Assembly (NCBI GenBank): GCA_900543885.1
Contig: UQTA01000016.1
Location: 1-52,204, forward strand
Direction of reading: 5' to 3'
Source: an uncultured Clostridium sp.
Lineage (GTDB): Bacteria > Bacillota > Clostridia > Lachnospirales > Lachnospiraceae
Length of the DNA: 52,204 bases
The notes below the pieces were generated by a model that saw only the letters and a program-made list of their open reading frames with translations, made no database searches and was not told where the DNA came from. The position numbers and the translations under genes are program-made. Below are positions 35,601 to 42,906 of this stretch, piece by piece. Numbering within the stretch: position 1 is the stretch's first letter; every line of letters begins with the position of its first letter.

Positions 35601-36467
35601 GAGCTGAAGCGACAGCTGGAAAAGAAAAATGCAAAAGAAGAGCTGCTGAACCTGGATATAGATCAGGTTTATGATGAAAAAATGAACCGGCAGCTGGAAG
35701 CTGCTTTAAGCTATGTTTATCCTTACAGAGAGGACACGAAGCTGTATACCCAGATGTCTGTATCAGAGCTGAAAAAGCAGAGCCAGATCGGCCGTGAAGA
35801 AGACAACATTGGCACAGAACGGGAAGACCTGTCAGCATTATCTCCTGTTTACGAAAGGAAAACGGAACAGGAAGAAGAACAGGATGAGAAAGCGGAAAGC
35901 GCCAGCAGGGAGAGAAAAAATGAAAAATCCGGGAAAAAAGGTGCTTTCAGGGGAACTGCTTACCACAGGGCACTGGAATGCCTCTATTTGCCGGATGTTA
36001 CAGATCTAAAGAAACTGGAAGCAGACTTATTAGATCTGTATCAGAGAGGTTTTCTCACGGAAGAAGCCTATGAGTCTATTTTTCCATGGGATATCTGGAA
36101 ATTTCTGGAAAGTCCTTTGGGGAAATATATGCAGAAAGCAGAAAGAGAAGGAAAACTTCACAGAGAGCGTCAGTTTATGATCGGTATCCCGGCCAGTGAA
36201 ATGAAACATGTTCTCCAGTCTGAGGAAATGGTGCTGATTCAGGGAGTGATCGATGCATATATAGAAGAAGAGGATGGTTTTATCCTTATTGATTACAAGA
36301 CGGATCATGTTCCAAAAGAGGAAGCAGATGGAGAAAAAGTACTGAAAGAAAGATATCAGGTACAGTTAGATTACTATGGAAGAGCTTTGACCCAGCTGAC
36401 TGGGAAGAAGGTAAAAGAAAAGTGGATCTATTCTTTTGGATTGAGAAGAGCAATACAGCTGTCATAA
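32643..36467 (+). CDS. addA: ATP-dependent helicase/nuclease subunit A
   Basis: Main UvrD-type motor and second nuclease of AddAB. 1274 residues. Motif I is SAAAGSGKTAVLVERI, motif Ia TFTNAAASEMRERI, motif II VDEYQDSN, motif III VGDVKQSIYRFR, motif V SIHKSKGLEFPVVF and motif VI RVLYVAMTRAKE. The C-terminal nuclease has GTAYHRALECL and ILIDYKTDHV. A charged Glu/Lys stretch (about 1070-1100) links the two parts. A MITE-like element begins 10 bases after the stop codon, before the terminator at 36625. Confidence 0.97.
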   Translation: MKWTEKQQQVIDSRNRNLLVSAAAGSGKTAVLVERIISMISEGPSPLNIDQLLVMTFTNAAASEMRERIGGAVDKKLKEDPGNEHLWLQAALIPQAKIMTIDSFCLELIRDHYNTLDIDPAFRIGDEGELTLLKGDVMEQVLESCYEEADDAFIRFSEQFGGGKSDKAMEDVILQAWQFSQSHPWPDEWLLWCRQQMEAESAGDLDSSVWMQFLLKDISLQMEELAAQAEEALETAREENGPLVYEPMLMNDISRLKKIKEAADTGSFAAFYQAASQLSFDRLAAARGKDIDPDKKAFVSEIRTRVKKTAEKCRDTYASQSQEEAAQGIRNTKTVINVLLDMVKRFDTAYTEAKRERNVLDFNDLEHLALKVLVEKEKCIEDGDHVVKNQENDILRPSAAAIELSEQYEEILVDEYQDSNLVQEMLIRSISRERTGRPNVFMVGDVKQSIYRFRLARPELFMEKYNTYTRDESSHQMIELQQNFRSRASVLTCINDIFYQIMTKNLGGIRYTSETALYPGAEFEETDKKAGIPVQLLVADTGSEAFKQLDEDMADYTARELEAKMIAERIKSFTDEKNGLYVWDKEALSYRKACYKDMVILLRSMSGWSEVFVNVLMNEGIPAVAQTRTGYFATTEVETVLSLLSVIDNPMQDIPMAAVLRSPIIGMNDNEMAWMMAAYKRFTEKNQDRGVYAAWKLWEECRCQERSADEIKNGVAVGRVKVPEDIADSIWEKLERFAALVEELRQDARYLPVHELLYQIYGKTGYYDYVASMPAGKTRSANLDMLAEKAAAYASTSYRGLFHFVRYIEKLKKYDTDFGEASSGDEEDSVRIMSIHKSKGLEFPVVFLAGMGKKFNKQDAYGQLLLDADLGAAADEMDLDLRTKAPTIKKLAIKRRMELESMGEELRVLYVAMTRAKEVLVMTGTDRSLESKMEKWSQLTLTDGQIPYTILASASSFLDWVLMSRSAVPAGHMEMTQVRLDELIGQELKRQLEKKNAKEELLNLDIDQVYDEKMNRQLEAALSYVYPYREDTKLYTQMSVSELKKQSQIGREEDNIGTEREDLSALSPVYERKTEQEEEQDEKAESASRERKNEKSGKKGAFRGTAYHRALECLYLPDVTDLKKLEADLLDLYQRGFLTEEAYESIFPWDIWKFLESPLGKYMQKAEREGKLHRERQFMIGIPASEMKHVLQSEEMVLIQGVIDAYIEEEDGFILIDYKTDHVPKEEADGEKVLKERYQVQLDYYGRALTQLTGKKVKEKWIYSFGLRRAIQLS

Positions 36468-36477
36468 TGGAATAAAA

Positions 36478-36611
36478 GTTACTGTTCATGCCTTGCATGA
36501 ACAGCAACGGAATTTGCCGTGGCTTCGCATTTAAATACGGCAAATTCCCGCTGCCACTACGTTATCGTACGGCACTTTCGGTTCCAAAAGTGCCTACCCG
36601 TATACAATAAC
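36478..36611 (-). mobile_element. MITE-like element, full 134-bp copy (copy C)
   Basis: Inverted ends GTTACTGTTCATG and (on the other strand) GTTATTGTATACGGG, and a perfect 8-bp flanking direct repeat GAATAAAA (36470-36477 and 36612-36619). The interior holds three hairpins: TTCATGC/GCATGAA, GGAATTTGCCGT/ACGGCAAATTCC and GGCACTTT/AAAGTGCC. It is nearly identical, in the opposite orientation, to 46657-46790. No reading frame is encoded, so it must have been moved by a transposase elsewhere. Confidence 0.88.
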
Positions 36612-36624
36612 GAATAAAAAACAG

Positions 36625-36676
36625 AAAAGTCCCATGCACGGGCTGCGCAGAGTGATATGCCGTGCATGGGACTTTT
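36625..36676. terminator. bidirectional terminator between addA and thyA
   Basis: AAAAGTCCCATGCACGG (36625-36641) pairs perfectly with CCGTGCATGGGACTTTT (36660-36676). Terminal A and T runs serve both strands. The MITE-like copy C sits between addA and this terminator. Confidence 0.88.
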
Positions 36677-36709
36677 GGCGCAATAGGAAATTGTGTTGGA
36701 ATAACCTCA

Positions 36710-37540
36710 TCAGATAGCAACAGGAACTTTATGATCAAAGGGGTGATACTGATAATTTTCCAGTTTGAAGCTGTCTGTTGTAAACTGATAGAAATCTTTC
36801 ACAGTTGGATCTACCCACAAAGTTGGACCAGGAAGAGGTTCTTTTTTCAGAAGTTCTTCTACCATAGGGATGTGTCGGTCATAAATGTGTGCATCTGCGA
36901 TCACATGAACCAGTTCTCCCACTTTCAGGCCGCTTGCCTGGGCAAACATGTGCATCAGAACTGCGTACTGGCATACATTCCAGCTGTTTGCTGTAAGCAT
37001 ATCCTGGGAACGTTGATTTAAAATACCGTTTAAGGTGTCACCGGATACATTAAAGGTCATGCTGTAAGCACATGGATACAGGTGCATTTCGCTTAAGTCG
37101 TGATGATTATAAATATTAGACATAATACGGCGACTTAACGGATTGTGCTTTAAATCATAGAGGATACGGTCTACCTGGTCGAAATCTCCTTCTTTATAAT
37201 GGTGTTTTATACCCAGCTGATAACCATAAGCTTTTCCGATGCTGCCGGTTTCATCTGCCCAGGAATCCCAGATATGGCTTTTTAAATCGTGTACATTGTT
37301 GGACTTTTTCTGCCAGATCCACAGCAGCTCATCCACTGCGGATTTAAAATAGGTACGGCGCAGTGTGATCACCGGAAATTCCTTTGTCAGATCGTACCGG
37401 TTTACAATACCGAAACGTTTAATGGTATGAGCCGGAGTACCGTCTTCCCATACCGGGCGGACTTCATGGTCTGTATCCCAGACTCCATTTTCAAGAATGT
37501 CTCTGCAATTCTGTATAAAAAGCTGATCTGCGTAACTCAT
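36710..37540 (-). CDS. thyA: thymidylate synthase
   Basis: Methylates dUMP to dTMP with methylenetetrahydrofolate, giving dihydrofolate. 276 residues. The nucleophile is Cys157 in MHLYPCAYS; dUMP-binding parts are RRIMSNIYN and RSQDMLTANSWNV, and folate contacts come from the C-terminal HPFDHKVPVAI. The AGGAG is about 13 bases from the ATG, which is long. It is divergent from the two DHFR genes, which recycle its dihydrofolate, and the shared upstream region is a repeat-rich 300 bp. Confidence 0.96.
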   Translation of the reverse strand: MSYADQLFIQNCRDILENGVWDTDHEVRPVWEDGTPAHTIKRFGIVNRYDLTKEFPVITLRRTYFKSAVDELLWIWQKKSNNVHDLKSHIWDSWADETGSIGKAYGYQLGIKHHYKEGDFDQVDRILYDLKHNPLSRRIMSNIYNHHDLSEMHLYPCAYSMTFNVSGDTLNGILNQRSQDMLTANSWNVCQYAVLMHMFAQASGLKVGELVHVIADAHIYDRHIPMVEELLKKEPLPGPTLWVDPTVKDFYQFTTDSFKLENYQYHPFDHKVPVAI

Positions 37541-37603
37541 ATGGTTTTATTTTCTCCTTTTGCCATAGTATATAGACTCATGGACACGTGCTGACGCACT
37601 CTA

Positions 37604-37638
37604 CTGTCTGCTTGCGCAGACGGTCCATTCGTTAATGG
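37604..37638 (-). repeat. 35-bp dispersed repeat, copy 1
   Basis: Read on the minus strand this starts CCATTAACGAA and ends GCAGACAG. It matches 46884-46918 at 29 of 35 positions. It contains the hairpin GTCTGC-TTGC-GCAGAC. It lies in the thyA-folA intergenic region. Confidence 0.6.
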
Positions 37639-37699
37639 CGCAGGAAAAGCAAATGTCTGCTTCGCAGCCGCTTGCTTTTCTTTTGCGCTCATTCCATTA
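37633..37699. repeat. large nested inverted repeat (cruciform-capable)
   Basis: TAATGG/CCATTA, GCGCA/TGCGC and GAAAAGCAA/TTGCTTTTC nest around an inner CTGC-TTC-GCAG hairpin. It lies between divergent thyA and folA; together with the 35-bp repeat it fills most of the gene-free stretch 37541-37760. Confidence 0.6.
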
Positions 37700-37765
37700 G
37701 TATAGCAAATTGATGCGGGGCAGTACAGTAATAAGTAGAAAAAAGGTTGAAAAAGTATTGATATC

Positions 37766-37794
37766 TTCCAATTTTTAAGACTACGTGTTATAAT
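37766..37794 (+). promoter_or_regulatory. promoter of the DHFR operon
   Basis: -10 TATAAT (37789-37794) with a 17-bp spacer from a weak -35 TTCCAA (37766-37771). The predicted start is near 37801, about 40 bases ahead of the ATG, with AAGGGG as the ribosome binding site. Confidence 0.5.
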
Positions 37795-37840
37795 TCTTCT
37801 GACAGTGAAATTATAGACAAATAGACAAGGGGTTTTATAA

Positions 37841-38353
37841 ATGAATCTGATCGCAGCAGCAGATGAAAACTGGGGAATTGGAAAAGATGGTGGATTGCTG
37901 GCACATATTTCTGGTGATATGAAATATTTCCGTGAAACTACAAAGGGAAAAGTAGTGGTTATGGGCAGAAAAACACTGGAAAGCTTTCCGGGAGGAAAAC
38001 CATTAAAGAACCGTGTGAACATTGTCCTTACGCAAAATCAGGACTTTGCAGCAGAAGGTGTGATCGTCTGCCACAGCGTAGAGGAAACACTTGAAATATT
38101 GAAACAGTATTCAAAAGAGAATGTTTTTATCATTGGCGGCGGCATGATCTACAAAGCGTTTTTGCCATGGTGTGAAAAAGCCTATATTACCCATATTTAT
38201 CATACATTTAAAGCAGATACCTATCTGCCGGATCTGGAAGCAGAAAGGGAATGGAAACTGGTATCAGCCAGTGAACGTTTCACCAATGGACCAGAAGGAG
38301 AACAGCCGGCTATGGACTATGAATTCAGGATTTATGAAAGGCAGGATAGATGA
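37841..38353 (+). CDS. folA: dihydrofolate reductase
   Basis: Reduces dihydrofolate to tetrahydrofolate with NADPH. 170 residues. The catalytic acid Asp26 is present in ISGDMKYF, the NADPH-binding VVVMGRKTLESFPG and VFIIGGGMIYK motifs are intact, and the C terminus ends with DYEFRIYER as expected. The usual Leu-Pro-Trp before the catalytic Asp is Leu-Leu-Ala here. AAGGGG lies ahead of the ATG. The next gene, a diverged paralogue, overlaps it by 4 bases. Confidence 0.95.
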   Translation: MNLIAAADENWGIGKDGGLLAHISGDMKYFRETTKGKVVVMGRKTLESFPGGKPLKNRVNIVLTQNQDFAAEGVIVCHSVEETLEILKQYSKENVFIIGGGMIYKAFLPWCEKAYITHIYHTFKADTYLPDLEAEREWKLVSASERFTNGPEGEQPAMDYEFRIYERQDR

Positions 38354-38847
38354 AATTTCTTGTAACAGCAGATAATAATGGAGCCATTGGCAGAGGCGCA
38401 CAGCCATTAGTGACAATTCCAGCAGTACAGCAAAGCTTTTTAAAAGAAACCCAGGGAAAAGTAGTAGTTATGGGGCGCAAGACGCTGGAAGGACTTCCGG
38501 GAGGACAGCCTCTTGGAAACCGCATAAATGTAGTGCTTTCAGAAAATCCCTCTTATAAGATAAAAGGGGCGGTTGTCTGTCACAGTATAGGGGAAACACT
38601 GGAATATTTAAAACAGTTTCCTGCAGAAGATGTGTATGTGATCGGGGGAGAAAGCATTTTCAGGCAGCTTCTCGAGCACTGCACTGCTGTTTATCTGACA
38701 CATATTGATTATGAATATGATGCAGATGTAAAATTTCCTGCAGATCTTGCCGGATCCCCTGACTGGGAAATGGTAGAAGAGGGAGAAGAGCAGACATATT
38801 TTAGCCTGTGTTATACGCCGGAGATTTACAAAAGGAAACAAGTATAA
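38350..38847 (+). CDS. diverged dihydrofolate reductase paralogue lacking the catalytic Asp
   Basis: 165 residues, with ATG overlapping the folA stop (ATGA). It aligns with folA along its whole length: VVVMGRKTLEGLPGG, VYVIGGESIFRQLL and LTHIDYEYDADVKFP are all DHFR motifs, so the NADPH site seems kept. The catalytic position 26 is Val (IPAVQQSF) where folA has Asp, and the pocket around it differs. It could be a reductase with another substrate or a non-catalytic partner of folA. The tandem origin is clear from the sequence; the function is not. Confidence 0.85.
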   Translation: MKFLVTADNNGAIGRGAQPLVTIPAVQQSFLKETQGKVVVMGRKTLEGLPGGQPLGNRINVVLSENPSYKIKGAVVCHSIGETLEYLKQFPAEDVYVIGGESIFRQLLEHCTAVYLTHIDYEYDADVKFPADLAGSPDWEMVEEGEEQTYFSLCYTPEIYKRKQV

Positions 38848-38892
38848 CAAAAAAATGAAACAATGATCATGGAATATAACAGAGGAGCAAAA

Positions 38893-39804
38893 ATGAAAAG
38901 TGACGGAACTGTTTTTACACTGGAAAATGAAGAACTTCTGATCACCATTGAACGTCATGGTGCCCAGCTTTCCAGGATTTATGATAAAAAAGCAGACAGG
39001 GAAATTTTGTGGAATGCTGATCCTGCTATTTGGAACAGACATTCACCGATTCTTTTTCCATTTATTGGAAAATCTGTAGACGGAAAATATCGCTACGAAG
39101 GAAAAGAATACAATATTACACCTCATGGCTTTGCAAGAGACATGGATTTTAAGCCTGTGCTGTGTGATATGGATGAATGTACATACGTATTAAAAGATAC
39201 ACCGGAAACGATGGAAAAATATCCATTCCACTTTGAACTGGAGGTCACACATCGTTTAAAAGGATGTGTGATTGAAACTTCCTGGAAAGTGACCAATCTA
39301 AATGGAAAAGAAATGTTATTTATGATCGGCGGTCATCCGGCTTTCCAGGTCCCTGAAGGAAAGAATATTTACGATTATACACTTGTATTTAATAAAGAAG
39401 GAGCATTAGCAGGAAAATATCAGGACAGCCTTCATTACCAGGCACCAGATGCAGACGGATATGAAGAAAGTGCTCTTCAGGGAGATTTAAAACTTACAGA
39501 TGGAAAAGTTCCTGTAACACCAGGATTTTTTGATACAGCACTGACCTATATGTTTGACAAAGGACAAGTAAGCAGTGTAGGACTTTTGACAGATGGAAAA
39601 CCATATGTTACATTAATATGCGATGGATTTCCTTTTGTAGGAGTCTGGACTATGGAAAAGACGCATCCTTTCGTATGTCTGGAGCCATGGTATGGAGTGT
39701 GTGACTCAAAGGATTTTACCGGAGAGTTAAAAGACAGACAGGGAGTCCAGAGCTTAAATGCATGGGAAACCTGGGAAAGAGGTTATAGTATCAGGATAGA
39801 GTAA
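38893..39804 (+). CDS. aldose 1-epimerase family (mutarotase-like) protein
   Basis: 303 residues of the galactose mutarotase-like beta-sandwich fold, LacX-like branch. Visible family parts are ITIERHGAQLSRI, LWNADPAIWNRHSPILFPFI, the HGFARDMDF turn and FMIGGHPAFQVP (with the catalytic His), and the C-terminal FVCLEPWYGVCD with a conserved Glu. The ATG at 38893 follows AGAGGAG; the frame opens earlier at 38863 but without a ribosome binding site. The preferred sugar is unknown. It lies 45 bases after the DHFR paralogue and may share its transcript. Confidence 0.88.
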   Translation: MKSDGTVFTLENEELLITIERHGAQLSRIYDKKADREILWNADPAIWNRHSPILFPFIGKSVDGKYRYEGKEYNITPHGFARDMDFKPVLCDMDECTYVLKDTPETMEKYPFHFELEVTHRLKGCVIETSWKVTNLNGKEMLFMIGGHPAFQVPEGKNIYDYTLVFNKEGALAGKYQDSLHYQAPDADGYEESALQGDLKLTDGKVPVTPGFFDTALTYMFDKGQVSSVGLLTDGKPYVTLICDGFPFVGVWTMEKTHPFVCLEPWYGVCDSKDFTGELKDRQGVQSLNAWETWERGYSIRIE

Positions 39805-39934
39805 TCTGCCTGAACTATAATAGAGTATTAATAAAAAATGTCCATTGGACACGCAAATGTATTCTCGAAATCTTTTCGTAATCATAAAGTGCAAGAGATT
39901 CTGAGGGCACATAAAACATTTTAGGAGGGAAACT

Positions 39935-40825
39935 ATGTACAAGATTGTAAATGCAGAATGTCTGGCAGACAAGATCTATCTGATGGATGTGGAAGCACCT
40001 CGCGTAGCGAGAGCCTGTCAGCCGGGAGAATTCGTTATCGTCAAGATAGATGAGGTTGGAGAGAGAATCCCGCTGACCATCTGTGATTTTGACCGTGAGA
40101 AGGGTCTGGTAACCATTGTATTCCAGATCGTAGGCGCTTCTACCATGCGTATGGCAGAGCTGAAGGCTGGAGATTATTTCCAGGATTTCGTAGGTCCTTT
40201 AGGACAGCCGTCTGAGTTTGTAAAAGAAGATCTGGAAGAAGTAAAGAAGAGAAAATACCTGTTTGTAGCAGGTGGTGTTGGTTCCGCTCCTGTTTATCCG
40301 CAGGTTAAATGGATGCGTGAGCATGGAATCGATGTAGATGTAATCGAAGGTTCTAAGACAAAGAGCCTTTTAATTCTGGAAGATAAGTTAAGAGCAGTTG
40401 CAGGAAATCTGTATGTAACCACAGATGATGGTTCTTATGAGCGCAAAGGCATGGTAACTGAGGTTATCAAGGATCTGGTTGAAAATCAGGGCAAGAAGTA
40501 TGATGTATGTGTTGCCATCGGACCAATGATCATGATGAAATTCGTATGTAAGCTGACCAAGGAGCTGGGAATCCCAACTATCGTCAGCCTGAACCCGATC
40601 ATGGTAGACGGAACAGGTATGTGTGGAGCATGCCGTGTTTCTGTAGGCGGTGAAGTGAAGTTTGCATGTGTAGACGGACCTGAGTTTGACGGACATCTGG
40701 TAGATTTTGATCAGGCTATGAAACGTCAGCAGATGTATAAGACAGAAGAAGGCCGTGCAATCCTGAAATTCCAGGAAGGCAAGACACATCACGGTGGATG
40801 CGGAAACTGCGGAGGTGAAGAATAA
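39935..40825 (+). CDS. nfnA: NADH-dependent ferredoxin:NADP+ oxidoreductase, small subunit
   Basis: FAD-containing subunit of the electron-bifurcating transhydrogenase NfnAB, which couples NADH and reduced ferredoxin to NADPH formation. 296 residues: a ferredoxin-reductase-like FAD domain with RIPLTICDFD, an NAD-binding domain with LFVAGGVGSAPVYPQ, and a C-terminal 2Fe-2S site with MCGACRVSVGGEVKFACVDG. AGGAGG precedes the ATG. It overlaps nfnB by one base (TAATG). The gene was formerly often named as sulfide dehydrogenase or glutamate synthase-associated subunit. Confidence 0.93.
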   Translation: MYKIVNAECLADKIYLMDVEAPRVARACQPGEFVIVKIDEVGERIPLTICDFDREKGLVTIVFQIVGASTMRMAELKAGDYFQDFVGPLGQPSEFVKEDLEEVKKRKYLFVAGGVGSAPVYPQVKWMREHGIDVDVIEGSKTKSLLILEDKLRAVAGNLYVTTDDGSYERKGMVTEVIKDLVENQGKKYDVCVAIGPMIMMKFVCKLTKELGIPTIVSLNPIMVDGTGMCGACRVSVGGEVKFACVDGPEFDGHLVDFDQAMKRQQMYKTEEGRAILKFQEGKTHHGGCGNCGGEE

Positions 40826-42213
40826 TGGACGTATTAAAGAGAGTACCTGTCAGAGAACAGGATCCAAAGGTAAGAGCTACTAATTTTGAGGAAGTATGTC
40901 TTGGATATAACCAGGAAGAAGCACAGGAAGAAGCAACCCGCTGCTTAAACTGTAAGAATGCACAGTGTGTAAAGGGCTGTCCTGTATCCATTAACATTCC
41001 TAAATTTATTTCAGAAGTAAAAGAAGGCAAATTCAAAGACGCAGCAGCAACCATCGCTGAATCCAGTGCACTGCCTGCAGTCTGCGGACGTGTATGTCCT
41101 CAGGAAAGCCAGTGTGAAGGAAAATGTATCCGCGGCTTTAAGGGCGATCCTATTTCCATTGGTAAGCTGGAGCGTTTCGTAGCTGACTGGTCCAGAGAAA
41201 ATGGTGTTGTACCGGCTAAGCCAGAGACCACCAATGGCATCAAGGTAGCAGTTATTGGTTCTGGTCCTTCCGGTCTGACCTGTGCAGGCGACCTTGCAAA
41301 ACTGGGATATGAAGTAACCATTTTCGAGGCACTTCATGAGCCAGGCGGCGTTCTTACTTATGGTATTCCTGAGTTCCGTCTTCCAAAGACCAGAGTCGTA
41401 CGTCCGGAAGTTGAGAACGTTAAGAAATTAGGCGTTAAGATCGAAACAGACGTTATCATCGGTAAGTCTGTTACAATTGACGAACTGATGGAAGAGGAAG
41501 GATTTAAGGCTGTATTTATTGGTTCTGGTGCCGGACTTCCTAAGTTCATGGGTATCCCAGGTGAGAATGCAAATGGCGTATTATCTGCAAATGAGTACCT
41601 GACCAGAAGCAACCTGATGAAGGCATTCCGTGATGATTATGATACTCCTATTTACTTAGGCAAGAAAGTTGCCATCGTAGGCGGCGGAAACGTAGCAATG
41701 GATGCTGCAAGAACAGCTCTTCGTCTGGGCGCAGAAGTTCATGTTGTATACAGAAGAAGTGAGGCAGAGCTTCCTGCCCGTGCAGAGGAAGTTCATCATG
41801 CAAAAGAAGAAGGCGTTATTTTCGACCTTCTGACCAATCCGGTAGAGATTTTAACAGATGAAAATGACTGGGTAACCGGTATGGTAGTCCGCAAGATGGA
41901 ACTGGGCGAGCCAGATGCTTCCGGACGCCGCAGACCAGTAGAAGTAGCAGGTTCTGATTACACCATCGATGTAGATACTGTTATCATGTCCCTTGGTACT
42001 TCTCCAAACCCACTGATCTCTTCTACAACAGAAGGTCTGGAGACCAACAAGTGGAAATGCATCATTGCTGACGAAACCAACGGCAAGACCACCAAGGAAG
42101 GCGTATACGCAGGCGGTGATGCTGTAACTGGCGCAGCAACTGTTATCCTTGCAATGGAAGCTGGTAAAGCAGGCGCAAGAGGTATTGATGAATATCTGAA
42201 GGGAAATAAATAA
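40825..42213 (+). CDS. nfnB: NADH-dependent ferredoxin:NADP+ oxidoreductase, large subunit
   Basis: Partner of NfnA, 462 residues. The N-terminal ferredoxin-like part has two 4Fe-4S motifs, CLNCKNAQCVKGCPVSINIP and CGRVCPQESQCEGKC. The FAD site is VAVIGSGPSGLTCAGDLAKL, with EALHEPGGVLTYGIPEFRLP; the NADPH site is VAIVGGGNVAMDAARTALRL. It is related to the small subunit of glutamate synthase, but no large subunit is near, so the NfnB call is preferred. A terminator follows at 42247. Confidence 0.93.
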   Translation: MDVLKRVPVREQDPKVRATNFEEVCLGYNQEEAQEEATRCLNCKNAQCVKGCPVSINIPKFISEVKEGKFKDAAATIAESSALPAVCGRVCPQESQCEGKCIRGFKGDPISIGKLERFVADWSRENGVVPAKPETTNGIKVAVIGSGPSGLTCAGDLAKLGYEVTIFEALHEPGGVLTYGIPEFRLPKTRVVRPEVENVKKLGVKIETDVIIGKSVTIDELMEEEGFKAVFIGSGAGLPKFMGIPGENANGVLSANEYLTRSNLMKAFRDDYDTPIYLGKKVAIVGGGNVAMDAARTALRLGAEVHVVYRRSEAELPARAEEVHHAKEEGVIFDLLTNPVEILTDENDWVTGMVVRKMELGEPDASGRRRPVEVAGSDYTIDVDTVIMSLGTSPNPLISSTTEGLETNKWKCIIADETNGKTTKEGVYAGGDAVTGAATVILAMEAGKAGARGIDEYLKGNK

Positions 42214-42246
42214 GTTTTCCTAAAAATAGCATAAAACAGATAAGCG

Positions 42247-42286
42247 AAAGGCTGTAAGAAGGAGAAATCCTTTTTGCAGCCTTTTT
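42247..42286 (+). terminator. terminator of nfnAB
   Basis: AAAGGCTGTAA pairs with TTTGCAGCCTTT (with one bulge) and runs into T5. It stands 34 bases after the nfnB stop. Confidence 0.75.
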
Positions 42287-42308
42287 AGAAAAATTAAGGA
42301 AGTTTTCT

Positions 42309-42348
42309 GTTACTGCACATGGGCAGGCACTTTTGGAACCGATAGTGC
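42309..42348 (+). mobile_element. MITE-like element, degraded left-end relic (copy D)
   Basis: GTTACTGCACATGGGCAGGC and the following hairpin GGCACTTT-TGGAACCG-ATAGTGCC match the left 40 bases of the 134-bp elements with several changes. After 42348 the match stops, no right end is found, and no target duplication is visible. Confidence 0.6.
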
Positions 42349-42489
42349 CCATATAGTCGTTTTAATACCCCCCTTTCCTAAGAAAAAGTTTCATGCTATA
42401 GTAAAAGCAGAGCATGATGTTTCTGACATTTCTACAGGCATTCGCCATTTTCTTTTGTGAAAACAATCTTAGAAATCTTCAATGCTTAA

Positions 42490-42808
42490 ACCCAAAACAA
42501 AAGCAGAGAGGATTTCAGACAAGGAGAAAATCCCAATATCCCGCTGCGCGATCTCTTTTATGTATCGAATGTGTACTCAGCGCTCACAAGGGAAGATTTT
42601 CTTTATGGTGGGATTCCTGTAAAAATACCAGAACCTATCAGAACATGCCGCGTTGGAGCTGGAAACAGTAGTGCTTAACATAAATATCGGTTATAACAGA
42701 AAATTGATGGAACGCCGCCGGGAGGGCCGCCAGGCTGGACTGGAAATTGCAGCCTACATTATGCAGCTGAGCCGTCAGGGGGCTATTTTTTATTTTAAAT
42801 TTATATAA
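42490..42808 (+). pseudogene. Rpn-family (PD-(D/E)XK recombination-promoting nuclease/putative transposase) remnant
   Basis: Frame 1 (42490-42678) reads NPNIPLRDLFYVSNVYSALT then REDFLYGGIPVKIPEP, which resembles the Rpn-family segment that follows the nuclease core. A second frame (from about 42653 to the stop at 42806) reads ALELETVVLNINIGYNRKLM and then a short tail, the typical Rpn C-terminal block. The stretch that normally lies between them is missing, and the frame changes across the join, so the gene is dead through deletion plus frameshift. No start or nuclease residues can be found upstream. The 42214-42906 stretch also holds the nfnAB terminator, a MITE relic and the symporter promoter. 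Confidence 0.6.
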
Positions 42809-42826
42809 TTTAATATAATTTTTATA

Positions 42827-42885
42827 TTTACAACAGAAACAGATTGTGCTAATATAAAAACATAAAAAAAAGTCCTTATAAAGGA
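42827..42885 (+). promoter_or_regulatory. symporter promoter and leader hairpin
   Basis: -35 TTTACA (42827-42832), 17-bp spacer, extended -10 TGcTAATAT (42847-42855). The leader then has GTCCTT-ATA-AAGGAC (42871-42885), a tight hairpin 9 bases before the ribosome binding site. Confidence 0.6.
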
Positions 42886-42906
42886 CGCACATAGGAGGAA
42901 ATGTGT

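Noticed and set aside
37590..37700. CRISPR-like short repeats or a tRNA
   Set aside because: The repeats are inverted and nested, not regularly spaced direct repeats, and no cloverleaf can be drawn.
40825..42213. Glutamate synthase small subunit (gltD)
   Set aside because: There is no large subunit nearby, and the overlap with an nfnA-type gene fits NfnAB better.
42414..42671. 85-codon frame as an intact small gene
   Set aside because: The recognisable Rpn-type residues are in a different frame, so this frame is a by-product of the pseudogene.
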